This document shows, in pieces, positions 45,594 to 54,021 of a stretch of DNA of 64,000 nucleotides (position 1 is the first letter of the stretch; every line of letters begins with the position of its first letter). Source of the DNA: Hippea jasoniae (GTDB lineage Bacteria; Campylobacterota_A; Desulfurellia; Desulfurellales; Hippeaceae); NCBI RefSeq assembly GCF_000744435.1, contig NZ_JQLX01000014.1:1-64000 (forward strand), read 5' to 3'. A program made the position numbers and the translations under genes. The notes beneath the pieces are model-generated. The model was not told the origin of the DNA, ran no database searches, and was given only the letters and a program-made list of their open reading frames with translations.

Positions 45594-45856
45594 ATATCAC
45601 TTAAATCGAAGAATGTTGCTAATTTGTCATCTAAGTCTTCTGATTTTATTATCATGAGTTTGATTTCGTATTCCAAGTAAGGCAAAAGGGCCATCCCCAC
45701 AAATGTTGGTGGGGATGGCAAGCCCATTAATGAGCCAAACACCACAAGCCCAAAGGTGTTCTCAAGCTCAGAGAGTTCCATCTCTAAAGCAGAAGTTGAT
45801 TGATCCTTAAAACCCTCCCAGAAGTATTTAAGATTGTTTAAAAATCCTTTAAGCAT
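45590..45856 (-). CDS. Small conserved-looking protein between cstA and the ArsA-like gene
   Basis: 88 residues from the ATG at 45856 (a GTG 6 codons upstream is possible; neither has a clear ribosome site). Soluble, with N-terminal amphipathic helix, the Gly/Pro segment GLPSPPTFVGMALLPYLE (45-62) and an acidic C-terminus. I cannot name the family. It overlaps cstA by 8 bases upstream and arsA by 4 downstream, a coupling that suggests joint function. Codons for residues 47-56 form a 10-bp perfect inverted repeat. Confidence 0.65.
   Translation of the reverse strand: MLKGFLNNLKYFWEGFKDQSTSALEMELSELENTFGLVVFGSLMGLPSPPTFVGMALLPYLEYEIKLMIIKSEDLDDKLATFFDLSDI
45691..45718. repeat. Strong inverted repeat inside the 88-residue gene
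   Basis: CCATCCCCAC/GTGGGGATGG, a perfect 10-bp stem with an 8-base loop, GC-rich in an AT-rich neighbourhood. It lies wholly in coding sequence and has no T-run, so it is not a simple terminator. It could dampen transcription or translation between cstA and arsA. Confidence 0.6.
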
Positions 45857-47576
45857 TTTCTTTTGCTTCAGCACCTATGTTTTTGTCGGGTTTTAAGAAA
45901 TCAAACATTAAGATGAAGTTTAGAATCAACATTATAACCATAATTGCAGCAAGTATATATCCCTGGATCGGGTTTTTGGCAATTGAGGATGGAACGATTG
46001 TTATTAAATACCATATCATTGCTGATGTAACTGTAATCCATAAGAAGATGGCAACACTTAAAATTGACCACGATGGTTTTTTCTGTACTCTCATAACCCA
46101 GGCACTAACGGTAAATAAAGCAATAGATGCAAGCATCTGGTTTGCAGCACCAAATGCTGGCCATATAATTTTCCATTCGCCACTCCAGGCAAGGGCTATT
46201 CCAATGGCAGCAGGAATGATGGATGCTACCCATTTGTTTGTGAAGAAATCATAGACGCCTCTTGCTGAATCTTTAATGGGTTCGAGTATTTCAGTAAATG
46301 TGTAACGTGCAAGCCTGTTTGTTGTATCCAGTGTTGTCATGGCAAACGATGCAACCCACATGGCCGCAAGTATTATCATAAATACTTTGGGAATACCAAG
46401 CACTCCATAAACTACTGTTGCATAAGATTTGGCAAAAACACCTACAGGACCGCCAGAGGATTTCATAATATGAAGATAGTTATTTCCAAATGCCTGAGGA
46501 TCTGTAAGGAAATTTGCCTGACCGCTGTGTAGTATGCCTGCACCTGCGATACCTATTGAAAGAACAACTAATGTGGATAAAAACCCCTCTGTAAGCATGC
46601 CACCATAACCTATGAACAATCCCTCTACTTCCTCTGAAAGCTGTTTTGAGCTTGTACCGCTTGCAACAAGGGCATGGAAGCCGCTCAAAGAACCGCATGC
46701 AATAATTAATGGGATTGTAGGCCAGAACGGTGATGCTTTGCCTCCTATAATTGGCGGTGAAAACATTGTTGTTGCAGGTATTGCCATGGGTTTAAATGCA
46801 AAAACAACCGCTATACCACCAATGAGTAAACCTGCAACAAGCAGCCATGCGTTCATGTAATCCCTGGGTTGAAGTAGAATGTTAACAGGTAGTGCAGCTG
46901 CTATGATGATATAGAAGAAAAATACAACCATCCAGATTTTATATGCAGCGTGTGTCGGGAATTTTACTGCCAGATAGATTGATACAGCAAGCAGAGCAAT
47001 AGCCAGAAGCGTAGAAATTGAAAATGGAGCCTTGAGTTTGTACATAACATACCCTAAGATTATAGCAAAGATTACTTGCAAAATATATGCTGTTGGTACA
47101 GCCGGTTGTTTGACAAAAATCATACCCAATACAGCTCCAAATGCCGCAACGACCAGAATCAATACAAAAAAGATAAACCAGGCGAAAATGTAGGAAGTCC
47201 TTTTTTTAATGACCTTGCCTGCAACCCATTGAACCGAGTGTCCGTCGTATCTAACTGAACTCATCAATGATAAATAATCATGAACAGCACCAATAAGTAC
47301 ATTGCCAAACCAAATCCATAAAATAGCGGGTAGCCATCCCCAGGCAAGTGCTATAACAGGTCCTACAATCGGTGCTGCGCCTGCAATGGATGCAAAGTGA
47401 TGACCAAATAAAACATACTTGTTGGCAGGAACAAAGTCGGTGCCATCGTAAAGCCTTTTTGCAGGAACATCTCTTTCAGATTTTCCCACAACCGATTTTT
47501 GAAGATACTTGCCGTATCCAAAATACGCTATGATATATACGGCAAGGCCAATTAAAATGAGAGCAGTTGAACTCAT
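45849..47576 (-). CDS. cstA: Carbon starvation protein CstA family transporter
   Basis: 575 residues, about 16 transmembrane helices. The conserved opening (LYDGTDFVPANKYVLFGHHFASIAGAAPIVGP, seen as landmarks DGxDF-P and GHHFASIAGA-PI-GP) and the later FWPTIPLIIACGSLSGFHALVASGTSSKQL are clear family marks. CstA proteins import pyruvate or peptides. Own promoter at 47609-47636 and ribosome site GGGGAGGTGAGG. First gene of cstA-orf88-arsA-orf211. Confidence 0.93.
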   Translation of the reverse strand: MSSTALILIGLAVYIIAYFGYGKYLQKSVVGKSERDVPAKRLYDGTDFVPANKYVLFGHHFASIAGAAPIVGPVIALAWGWLPAILWIWFGNVLIGAVHDYLSLMSSVRYDGHSVQWVAGKVIKKRTSYIFAWFIFFVLILVVAAFGAVLGMIFVKQPAVPTAYILQVIFAIILGYVMYKLKAPFSISTLLAIALLAVSIYLAVKFPTHAAYKIWMVVFFFYIIIAAALPVNILLQPRDYMNAWLLVAGLLIGGIAVVFAFKPMAIPATTMFSPPIIGGKASPFWPTIPLIIACGSLSGFHALVASGTSSKQLSEEVEGLFIGYGGMLTEGFLSTLVVLSIGIAGAGILHSGQANFLTDPQAFGNNYLHIMKSSGGPVGVFAKSYATVVYGVLGIPKVFMIILAAMWVASFAMTTLDTTNRLARYTFTEILEPIKDSARGVYDFFTNKWVASIIPAAIGIALAWSGEWKIIWPAFGAANQMLASIALFTVSAWVMRVQKKPSWSILSVAIFLWITVTSAMIWYLITIVPSSIAKNPIQGYILAAIMVIMLILNFILMFDFLKPDKNIGAEAKENA

Positions 47577-47608
47577 ACCTCACCTCCCCAAAATAATTAA
47601 CTAAACAT

Positions 47609-47636
47609 ATGCTAACACTTAATTTATATTTGTCAA
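47609..47636 (-). promoter_or_regulatory. Promoter of the cstA unit
   Basis: On the minus strand TTGACA (47636-47631), 16 bases, TAGCAT (47614-47609). Expected start about 47602, 26 bases before the cstA ATG. Confidence 0.55.
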
Positions 47637-47654
47637 ACTTTTTAATGAATATTA

Positions 47655-48365
47655 TCAGGATGTTATTTTTATTATTCCGCCGATATGCCTGCCACAGATT
47701 TTGTCTCTTCTATATGAAAAGAAGGCTTTATTTTCAAAAGTGCATATAGATAAATCCCTGATATTTTCTTTCTTCAAACCCTTTTTTATGAATTGATCTA
47801 TGTTTACACTTGACAGGTTTAAATATAGTTTTGAATCCTGCTTTATGATATAGCCTTTGAATTTTGCCGCAACATCCTCTTTGACCTCGTAGCAGTTATG
47901 ACAGATATGCGGACCGATGGAAACCAATATATCCTTAGGATTTGAACCGTAGCTTATAAAGATGTCGATAGCTTTTTCAGCAATCTTTAGAAAACTACCC
48001 CTCCAGCCTGCATGGATTGCCATAATCATACCGGTTTTTTTATCAAGTAAGGCTATGGGCAGACAGTCTGCAAACTTTATTGCAAGAAACACGCCAGTTT
48101 TGAAGGTGTATATGCCGTCTGCATCCTCACAGGCAGGATATTCAACAATTTTTGATGAATGGACCTGGTTGACTGTGGCTATAACATCGGCGTTTATCGT
48201 TTTTGAGACGATTTTTAAGTTCTCATTGATGTTTGTAGGGCTATCGCCCACGCTAAAGCTAAAATTCAACTCATCAAATGGTGGGCTGCTTACACCTCCG
48301 TATCTATTGAAAAACACACATCGGGCATTGAAATCAAGAAACCTTACATCCTCAACAAAACCCAT
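47655..48365 (-). CDS. pgeF: Peptidoglycan editing factor PgeF (YfiH, laccase-domain)
   Basis: 236 residues. Cu/Zn-binding YfiH-family protein that hydrolyses mis-incorporated amino acids from peptidoglycan precursors. Metal-site marks: VNQVHSSKI (first His), LAIKFADCLPIAL (Cys) and MAIHAGWRGS (second His). I start at the ATG at 48365, overlapping the serS stop (TAATG); a much longer ORF reading back into serS lacks homology at its N-terminus. Confidence 0.85.
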   Translation of the reverse strand: MGFVEDVRFLDFNARCVFFNRYGGVSSPPFDELNFSFSVGDSPTNINENLKIVSKTINADVIATVNQVHSSKIVEYPACEDADGIYTFKTGVFLAIKFADCLPIALLDKKTGMIMAIHAGWRGSFLKIAEKAIDIFISYGSNPKDILVSIGPHICHNCYEVKEDVAAKFKGYIIKQDSKLYLNLSSVNIDQFIKKGLKKENIRDLSICTFENKAFFSYRRDKICGRHIGGIIKITS

Positions 48366-49624
48366 TAACCGATCCTGTCTTTGCCAAAATACGGAATTAA
48401 AGCCTCGGGTATTTTTATCGAGCCATCCTTCTGCTGATAATTTTCTAAAATTGCCACAAGGCATCTACCAACAGCTACACCTGATCCGTTCAATGTATGC
48501 GGAAGAAATGTTTTTTTGTTTTTGCCTTTAACTTTGATGTTGGCTCTTCTTGCCTGAAAATCCCTTGTATTGGAGCATGATGAAATCTCTCTGTAGCGTC
48601 CCTGTCCTGGCAGCCACACCTCTATATCGTATGTTTTGGCAGCCGAAAATCCAATATCGCCGCTTGATAGAACAACAACCCTGTATGGCAGACCTAAAAG
48701 TTTCAAAACCTCCTCTGCATGCGATGTTAACTCCTCAAGCGCCTCTGCTGATTTCTGCGGTGCTGTAAACTGTACAAGCTCAACTTTGTTGAATTGATGC
48801 TGCCTTATTATACCCTTTACATCCTTGCCGTAGCTACCGGCCTCTTTTCTAAAACAGGCGGTGTAGGCAACATATTTAATCGGCAACTCTTCCTCTTTGA
48901 GTTTTTCTTCCCTGTGGAGGTTTACAAGTGGCACCTCAGCAGTAGGTATCAGGTATTGACCGTCGGTTTCGTATGTCTCTTCTATGAATTTGGGAAATTG
49001 ACCTGTGCCCTCCATAACCTCGTAGTTTACTATATATGGCGGTATGATTTCTTTGTAACCGTGTTTTTGTGTGTGCAAATCAAGCATAAAGTTTATCAGT
49101 GCTCTTTCAAGCTTTGCTCCGTCACCTTTGTAGACCACAAATCTTGAACCGGATAATTTGGCAGCCCGCTCAAAATCCAATATATCAAGCTCAGCTGCAA
49201 GTTCATAATGCTCTTTTGGCTTAAAATCAAACTGTGGTATATCTCCAACCCTTCTGATTTCTATATTAAACGATTCATCCTTACCCACTGGAACATCATC
49301 ATCAAGTAGATTGGGCACAAGTAGCCATCTCTTCATAAATTGATCTTTTAGATTTTTGTAATCCTTCTGCAGAATTTCTATTTCATCTAAAACGGTTTTG
49401 CTTTCTTTTAAGAGTTCTTCAACATTTTCGCCTTTTGCCTTTTTTCTTCCTATCTCTTTGGAGATACTGTTTCTTTTTGCTAATGCTTCATCCAACTGAG
49501 CCTTTTTTGCTCTAACTTTTTTGTCAAGCTCAATCAAGCCATCCACATCTATGTCGGAGAAACGTTTTTGCAGGTTTTCTTTTAAGATTTCAGGATTCTT
49601 TCTCAATATTGCTAAATCTAACAT
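48365..49624 (-). CDS. serS: Seryl-tRNA synthetase
   Basis: 419 residues. N-terminal coiled-coil arm (about 25-105) that contacts the long variable arm of tRNA-Ser, followed by the class II core with [15 protein letters not shown], motif 2 [25 protein letters not shown] (landmarks FRKEAGS, RQHQF) and motif 3 [19 protein letters not shown]. Standard length. Start is 7 bases inside galU. Confidence 0.97.
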   Translation of the reverse strand: MLDLAILRKNPEILKENLQKRFSDIDVDGLIELDKKVRAKKAQLDEALAKRNSISKEIGRKKAKGENVEELLKESKTVLDEIEILQKDYKNLKDQFMKRWLLVPNLLDDDVPVGKDESFNIEIRRVGDIPQFDFKPKEHYELAAELDILDFERAAKLSGSRFVVYKGDGAKLERALINFMLDLHTQKHGYKEIIPPYIVNYEVMEGTGQFPKFIEETYETDGQYLIPTAEVPLVNLHREEKLKEEELPIKYVAYTACFRKEAGSYGKDVKGIIRQHQFNKVELVQFTAPQKSAEALEELTSHAEEVLKLLGLPYRVVVLSSGDIGFSAAKTYDIEVWLPGQGRYREISSCSNTRDFQARRANIKVKGKNKKTFLPHTLNGSGVAVGRCLVAILENYQQKDGSIKIPEALIPYFGKDRIG

Positions 49625-50490
49625 CCTATCACCTCATGCAGGTAATTCTTAAATTCTCCGTTTATCTGTTTATCTTTTAATGCAAACTCCACTGTCGCTT
49701 TTAAAAACCCCATTTTGCTTCCGCAGTCAAACCTATTTCCCTCCAGTACTTTGCCGTATATAACCTCTTTTTTGGATAGAGAAGCTATTGCATCTGTCAG
49801 CTGAATCTCTCCTCCTCTACCCACAGCTGTTTTTTGTAGCTCATCGAATATAGCTGGTGTAAAAATATATCTTCCAATTATTGCTGTGTTGCCTGGTGCT
49901 TCCTCTTTTTTTGGTTTTTCAACGAATGTCTCAAGCCTGAATAGGTTTTTTTCCACCTCTTTTCCTGCAACAATGCCGTAGTTTGAAACATCTTCGGGTT
50001 TTACAACCTCAAGACCTATTACGCTGCAGTGATATCTATTATATACCTCAACAAGCTGAGCTGTGCCGCTTTTTTGAGCTTCTATAACATCATCAGCTAA
50101 GATAACGGCAAACGGTTCATCACCCACAACATCCTTAGCCCTCAATACGGCATGGCCAAGACCTTTGGGTTCTTTCTGTCTTATGTATACAAAATCAGCC
50201 ATATCACTGATTTTTCTCAATTCTTCAATGAGATCTTCTTTTCCCTGATATTTCAGATGATACTCAAGCTCAAATGATATGTCGAAATAATCCTCAATCG
50301 CCCTTTTTCCCCTACCTGTTACGAATATTATCTGCTCCACCCCTGCTTCAATAGCATCCTCAACGGCATAGTGAATTAATGGTTTATCAACAAGTGGTAG
50401 CATCTCTTTTGAGGATGACTTTGTAGCAGGTAAAAATCTTGTGCCAAAACCGGCCACAGGTAGAACAGCCTTTTTAACCTTTTTTGACAT
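49618..50490 (-). CDS. galU: UTP-glucose-1-phosphate uridylyltransferase
   Basis: 290 residues. Makes UDP-glucose for surface polysaccharides. Nucleotide-binding opening [20 protein letters not shown] with the GxGTRxLPxTK signature, then [19 protein letters not shown], and [20 protein letters not shown]. Overlaps glcF by 17 bases and serS by 7, so it is embedded in that unit. Confidence 0.96.
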   Translation of the reverse strand: MSKKVKKAVLPVAGFGTRFLPATKSSSKEMLPLVDKPLIHYAVEDAIEAGVEQIIFVTGRGKRAIEDYFDISFELEYHLKYQGKEDLIEELRKISDMADFVYIRQKEPKGLGHAVLRAKDVVGDEPFAVILADDVIEAQKSGTAQLVEVYNRYHCSVIGLEVVKPEDVSNYGIVAGKEVEKNLFRLETFVEKPKKEEAPGNTAIIGRYIFTPAIFDELQKTAVGRGGEIQLTDAIASLSKKEVIYGKVLEGNRFDCGSKMGFLKATVEFALKDKQINGEFKNYLHEVIGC

Positions 50491-51745
50491 AATTAGCCTC
50501 CATTGCCATATCGATTATCTCAACTGTATGCAAAACCCTTATATTTTCATGTCCGTTGCGCTTTAGCATATCCGATAACTGCATAATACAGGCGCTGCAG
50601 CCTGTTATTAGATGATCGGCGTTTGAATTTAAAATGTTGTTGAGTTTTCGTGTTGCAATTTTAAACGATGTGTCGGGGTAGTCTATGCTGAATGTGCCAC
50701 CGTTTCCGCAACACCTATCGGCTTCTTTCATCTCCTTAAATAGTGTTGATTGTTTTAAGAAAGCCCTTGGTTCATCTTTGATTTTCTGTGTTCTTTTTAA
50801 ATGGCATGGGTCGTGGTAGGTGGTTTTTATATTTAACCTGCCCATTTTTTTCAAAAGATCTGTATGATCGTATAGAAACTTTACAGGGTCTATGATTTTT
50901 TTTGATATATTTTTTGCTCGCTCTTCCCATTTGCTTTCTTTTAAGTAGATAAAAAGCTTTTCGTAATCGTGTTTGATGGTGCTTGCACAGGTGGGCTCAA
51001 GCACAATAATAAAATCCACATCCAATTCTTCGAATCGTTTTATGTTTGCTCTGGCAAGATATGCAGCATCTTTAAAATTGCCTGAAAAATAAACAGGTGC
51101 GCCGCAGCAGAGTTGTTTTGGGTCAACAAGGTAGCCGATGTTTAATCGATTTAAAATCCTTATAAACGCATCGCCTATCTCTGTGTAGGTATAGTTTATT
51201 AAACAACCGGGAAAAACTGCCACAGAAGCTTTCTTTTTATTTGTTGCATATTTTTCTAAAAATGTTTTTTTGGACAGATGAGGCAGGGTTTTACCTTTTG
51301 GTAGAGGTTTTGTGTTAAAACGAGATACAAGTGATTCCCTCGGTAGTTGTGTTTTTGAAAATACAACGCCTGAAAAGAAGTTTGCGCTTTTAAAGGTAAA
51401 ATCCATCAATGTTCTGCTTTTTAGCACCTTTGCCATGATTTTTTTGTATGTTGCAAGTCCATGTTTTTTTATAACCTCATGACGGGCTATTTCCACAATC
51501 AGGTCTGTTTGAGAGTTATTGGGGCATGCCTCTACACAGGTTGTGCACAGCAGACATTTATACAGATAATCCTTTGCCGTTTCTTCTTTAAAGTCTATAT
51601 TGCCTTTGACAAGCTCGCTGAGAAGCGTGATATGGCCTCTGGCTACATAGGCTTCATTTTTCTCTTCTTTGAATACGGGACAGACGCTTCTGCATATGCC
51701 GCATTTGACGCAGGATTCCCAGGTTTCCTTTAATCTTTTATCCAT
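50474..51745 (-). CDS. glcF: GlcF-like iron-sulfur subunit of a lactate/glycolate-type oxidase
   Basis: 423 residues. Two N-terminal 4Fe-4S sites (CVKCGICRSVCP near 12-23; CLLCTTCVEACP near 63-74) and two CCG domains (LCCGAPVYF and DRCCGNGGTFS) typical of GlcF/LldE/heterodisulfide-reductase-like subunits. Passes electrons from the adjacent FAD subunit GlcD toward the quinone pool or other carriers. Begins at the base after the glcD stop. Glycolate, D-lactate and other 2-hydroxy acids are all possible. Confidence 0.88.
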   Translation of the reverse strand: MDKRLKETWESCVKCGICRSVCPVFKEEKNEAYVARGHITLLSELVKGNIDFKEETAKDYLYKCLLCTTCVEACPNNSQTDLIVEIARHEVIKKHGLATYKKIMAKVLKSRTLMDFTFKSANFFSGVVFSKTQLPRESLVSRFNTKPLPKGKTLPHLSKKTFLEKYATNKKKASVAVFPGCLINYTYTEIGDAFIRILNRLNIGYLVDPKQLCCGAPVYFSGNFKDAAYLARANIKRFEELDVDFIIVLEPTCASTIKHDYEKLFIYLKESKWEERAKNISKKIIDPVKFLYDHTDLLKKMGRLNIKTTYHDPCHLKRTQKIKDEPRAFLKQSTLFKEMKEADRCCGNGGTFSIDYPDTSFKIATRKLNNILNSNADHLITGCSACIMQLSDMLKRNGHENIRVLHTVEIIDMAMEANYVKKG

Positions 51746-53122
51746 CTAAAGCCCCATTTTGCCCGGATTTATTATGTTTAGTGGGTCAAAGGCCTGTTTT
51801 ATTTTTCTAAGCAGTTCAAGCTGGGTTTTGCCAAGTTGAGCCTCAATGTAGTTGGCTTTTGTTATGCCAACACCATGCTCACCTGTTATAGAACCACCCA
51901 ACCTTAATGTTTCTTTAAACACCTCATCCATCGCCTTAAAAGCTCTTTTTGTCTCATCTTTGCTGTCTTTGTGATACATAATGTTCACATGGATATTACC
52001 ATCCCCTGCATGACCAAAGTTTATTATAGGTAAAGCATATTTTTTTGATATCTGCTGTAGAATTTCGATCATATCTGCAAGATAAGCTACAGGAACAACA
52101 ATATCTTCATTGAGCTTTCCATCTGCGATTCGTTTAAGCGTGGGTGAGATTGTTCTTCTTGCAAACCAGATCTCCTCTTCCTCTTTAGGGTTTTGTGCAA
52201 TCTTAAATCCTATTACGCTTGAGTTTTTTTTTGATAGTGTTTCTATTGATTTTGTGGCAAACTCCACCTCAGCCTCTGTTCCATCAACCTCTAAGATTAA
52301 TATTGCATCGGCATCGGGTAGGTTAACGCCTGTTGCGTCCCTGACTGTTTCTATGGCGAATCTATCAACAAACTCAATCGATGTAGGTAGAACCCCCTCA
52401 AGCAGGATTTTATTAACCATGGCTGCTGCCTCTTTCATTTTATCAAAGATCAGTTGCATGGTCTTTTTTGCCGGTGGTATGGGAAATAGTTTAAGGAGGG
52501 CTTTTGTGATTATAGCCAGTGTGCCTTCACTCCCAACAATCAAAGAGGTTAAATCGTATCCAGCCACATCTTTGATGTTTTTTGAGCCGGTTTTTATAAT
52601 GCTGCCATCATAGAGAACTATCTCAAGGCCTTTGACCCAATCCTTTGTTGTGCCGTATTTTACAGCTCTTGGACCACCTGCATTTTCTGCAATATTGCCA
52701 CCGATTGTAGAAAACTTCCAGCTTGAAGGGTCAGGCGGAAAAAAAAGGCCATAAGGCTTTAAATATTCCTGAAGGTCGTAGTTTACAATGCCAGCCTCCA
52801 CCCAGATCATCATATTATCTTTGTCAAACTCTATTATTCTATCCATTTTTTCAAGCGACAGGCATATACCACCTTTGACATTCAAAGCTCCACCGGTAAA
52901 TCCGCTGCCCCACCCCCTTGCAACCACAGGGATTTTGTATTTTGAGGCTATTTTCATTATTTGAGAAACCTCCCCGCTATCCTCTGGCAAAGCAACAACA
53001 TCGGGCAGGTAGATATTTTGTGTGGCATCATAGCCGTATTGAACAAGGCTTAATTTATCAGTCAGACATCTGTCTTTAAGAAGCTGTTTGAGCTTTTTGA
53101 CTGCTGCATTGACTTTCAACAT
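51746..53122 (-). CDS. glcD: GlcD-like FAD-linked oxidase subunit
   Basis: 458 residues. FAD-binding type 4 domain: VVARGWGSGFTGGALN and FFPPDPSSWKFSTIGGNIAENAGGPRAVKYGTT (landmarks PPDP, T-GGNIAENAGG), then the C-terminal cap ending with GHAGDGNIHVNI and GSITGEHGVG. Oxidises a 2-hydroxy acid such as D-lactate or glycolate together with GlcF. I choose ATG at 53122, 6 bases after a TATAAT box; TTG at 53152 would add 10 residues and has no ribosome site. Confidence 0.88.
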   Translation of the reverse strand: MLKVNAAVKKLKQLLKDRCLTDKLSLVQYGYDATQNIYLPDVVALPEDSGEVSQIMKIASKYKIPVVARGWGSGFTGGALNVKGGICLSLEKMDRIIEFDKDNMMIWVEAGIVNYDLQEYLKPYGLFFPPDPSSWKFSTIGGNIAENAGGPRAVKYGTTKDWVKGLEIVLYDGSIIKTGSKNIKDVAGYDLTSLIVGSEGTLAIITKALLKLFPIPPAKKTMQLIFDKMKEAAAMVNKILLEGVLPTSIEFVDRFAIETVRDATGVNLPDADAILILEVDGTEAEVEFATKSIETLSKKNSSVIGFKIAQNPKEEEEIWFARRTISPTLKRIADGKLNEDIVVPVAYLADMIEILQQISKKYALPIINFGHAGDGNIHVNIMYHKDSKDETKRAFKAMDEVFKETLRLGGSITGEHGVGITKANYIEAQLGKTQLELLRKIKQAFDPLNIINPGKMGL

Positions 53123-53128
53123 AGCTGC

Positions 53129-53134
53129 ATTATA
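53129..53134 (-). promoter_or_regulatory. Candidate -10 box of glcD (leaderless)
   Basis: TATAAT on the minus strand (53134-53129), followed by 6 bases and the glcD ATG. The -35 region is weak. If used, the mRNA would start at the ATG. Confidence 0.35.
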
Positions 53135-53166
53135 CGAAATTGGATAGTTCAAATAAAGGCTTTTTG

Positions 53167-53195
53167 TTGATAGAAATCTTCCCCGTTGCTATACT
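53167..53195 (+). promoter_or_regulatory. Promoter of the pnp-mtaD-ispE-spoVG unit
   Basis: TTGATA (53167-53172), 17 bases, TATACT (53190-53195). Expected start near 53202, ahead of AAAGGGGGTGG and ATG at 53215. Divergent from glcD. Confidence 0.7.
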
Positions 53196-53214
53196 TTTCA
53201 AAAAGGGGGTGGCT

Positions 53215-54021
53215 ATGTTTGATAAATTAAAAAAAGCGGCTGATTTTATAAAGGAAAAAGCTGGTATAATTGATATTGTTGTTGTTGGTGGTACAGGCGT
53301 TGAGCTTTCTTTGGAAGCAGAAGAAGTTGCTAAGATCAATTATGCTGATATCCCCTTTCTGCCAACGCCAACCGTTAAATCCCATAAAGGTTTTTTGCAG
53401 ATTTTTAAAAAGGGCAATAAAACGGTTTGTGTTGCCAATGGCAGGTTTCACTACTATGAGGGTTATTCGATGGATGAGGTTGTGTTTTTGGTTAGAGCCC
53501 TAAAACTTGCAGGAGCTGATCTATTTTTTTTGACAAACGCTGCAGGTGGCCTAAACCCGCTCTTTAAAAAGGGTGATTTGATGGTTGTTGTTGATCATAT
53601 CAATTTTATGGGTATAAATCCTCTGCGGGGTAGAAATTTAGAAGAGTTGGGTGAGCGTTTTCCCGATATGAGTGAGCCTTACAGCAAAAAGCATATTGAA
53701 ATTATAAAGAAATGTGCTTTAAAGAACAAAATAGAACTTAAAGAGGGGGTTTATGTTACAGTAAGCGGTCCTTCAATGGAAACACCGGCAGAAACAAGGA
53801 TGTTGAGGATGATTGGTGCAGATGCCGTTGGTATGTCGACTGTGCCAGAGGTTATAGCTCTAAACCATGCAGGATGCAATGTTGTGGCTGTTAGCATCAT
53901 CACAAATGAAAACAGACCCGATTGCATGGAAAAAGCACCGCTTGATGAGGTGATTAAGGCAGCATCTTCGGCAAGTTTAAGGTTGAGCAGACTGATTGAC
54001 TGTTTTGTGGAGGCTATATGA
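53215..54021 (+). CDS. Purine nucleoside phosphorylase
   Basis: 268 residues of the trimeric PNP/MTAP family. Phosphorolysis of purine nucleosides to base and ribose-1-phosphate. Marks: VANGRFHYYEGYS, LTNAAGGLN, DHINFMGINPLRG, GPSMETPAETRML and GMSTVPEV. The Asn in SIITNEN matches the residue that selects 6-oxopurines, so inosine/guanosine or deaminated products are likelier substrates than adenosine. It is coupled (ATGA) to the deaminase mtaD, which would supply such products. Confidence 0.9.
   Translation: MFDKLKKAADFIKEKAGIIDIVVVGGTGVELSLEAEEVAKINYADIPFLPTPTVKSHKGFLQIFKKGNKTVCVANGRFHYYEGYSMDEVVFLVRALKLAGADLFFLTNAAGGLNPLFKKGDLMVVVDHINFMGINPLRGRNLEELGERFPDMSEPYSKKHIEIIKKCALKNKIELKEGVYVTVSGPSMETPAETRMLRMIGADAVGMSTVPEVIALNHAGCNVVAVSIITNENRPDCMEKAPLDEVIKAASSASLRLSRLIDCFVEAI

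Noticed and set aside
48366..48464. N-terminal extension of pgeF into serS
   Set aside because: Those 33 residues read through conserved serS coding sequence; the ATG overlapping the serS stop fits the family start.
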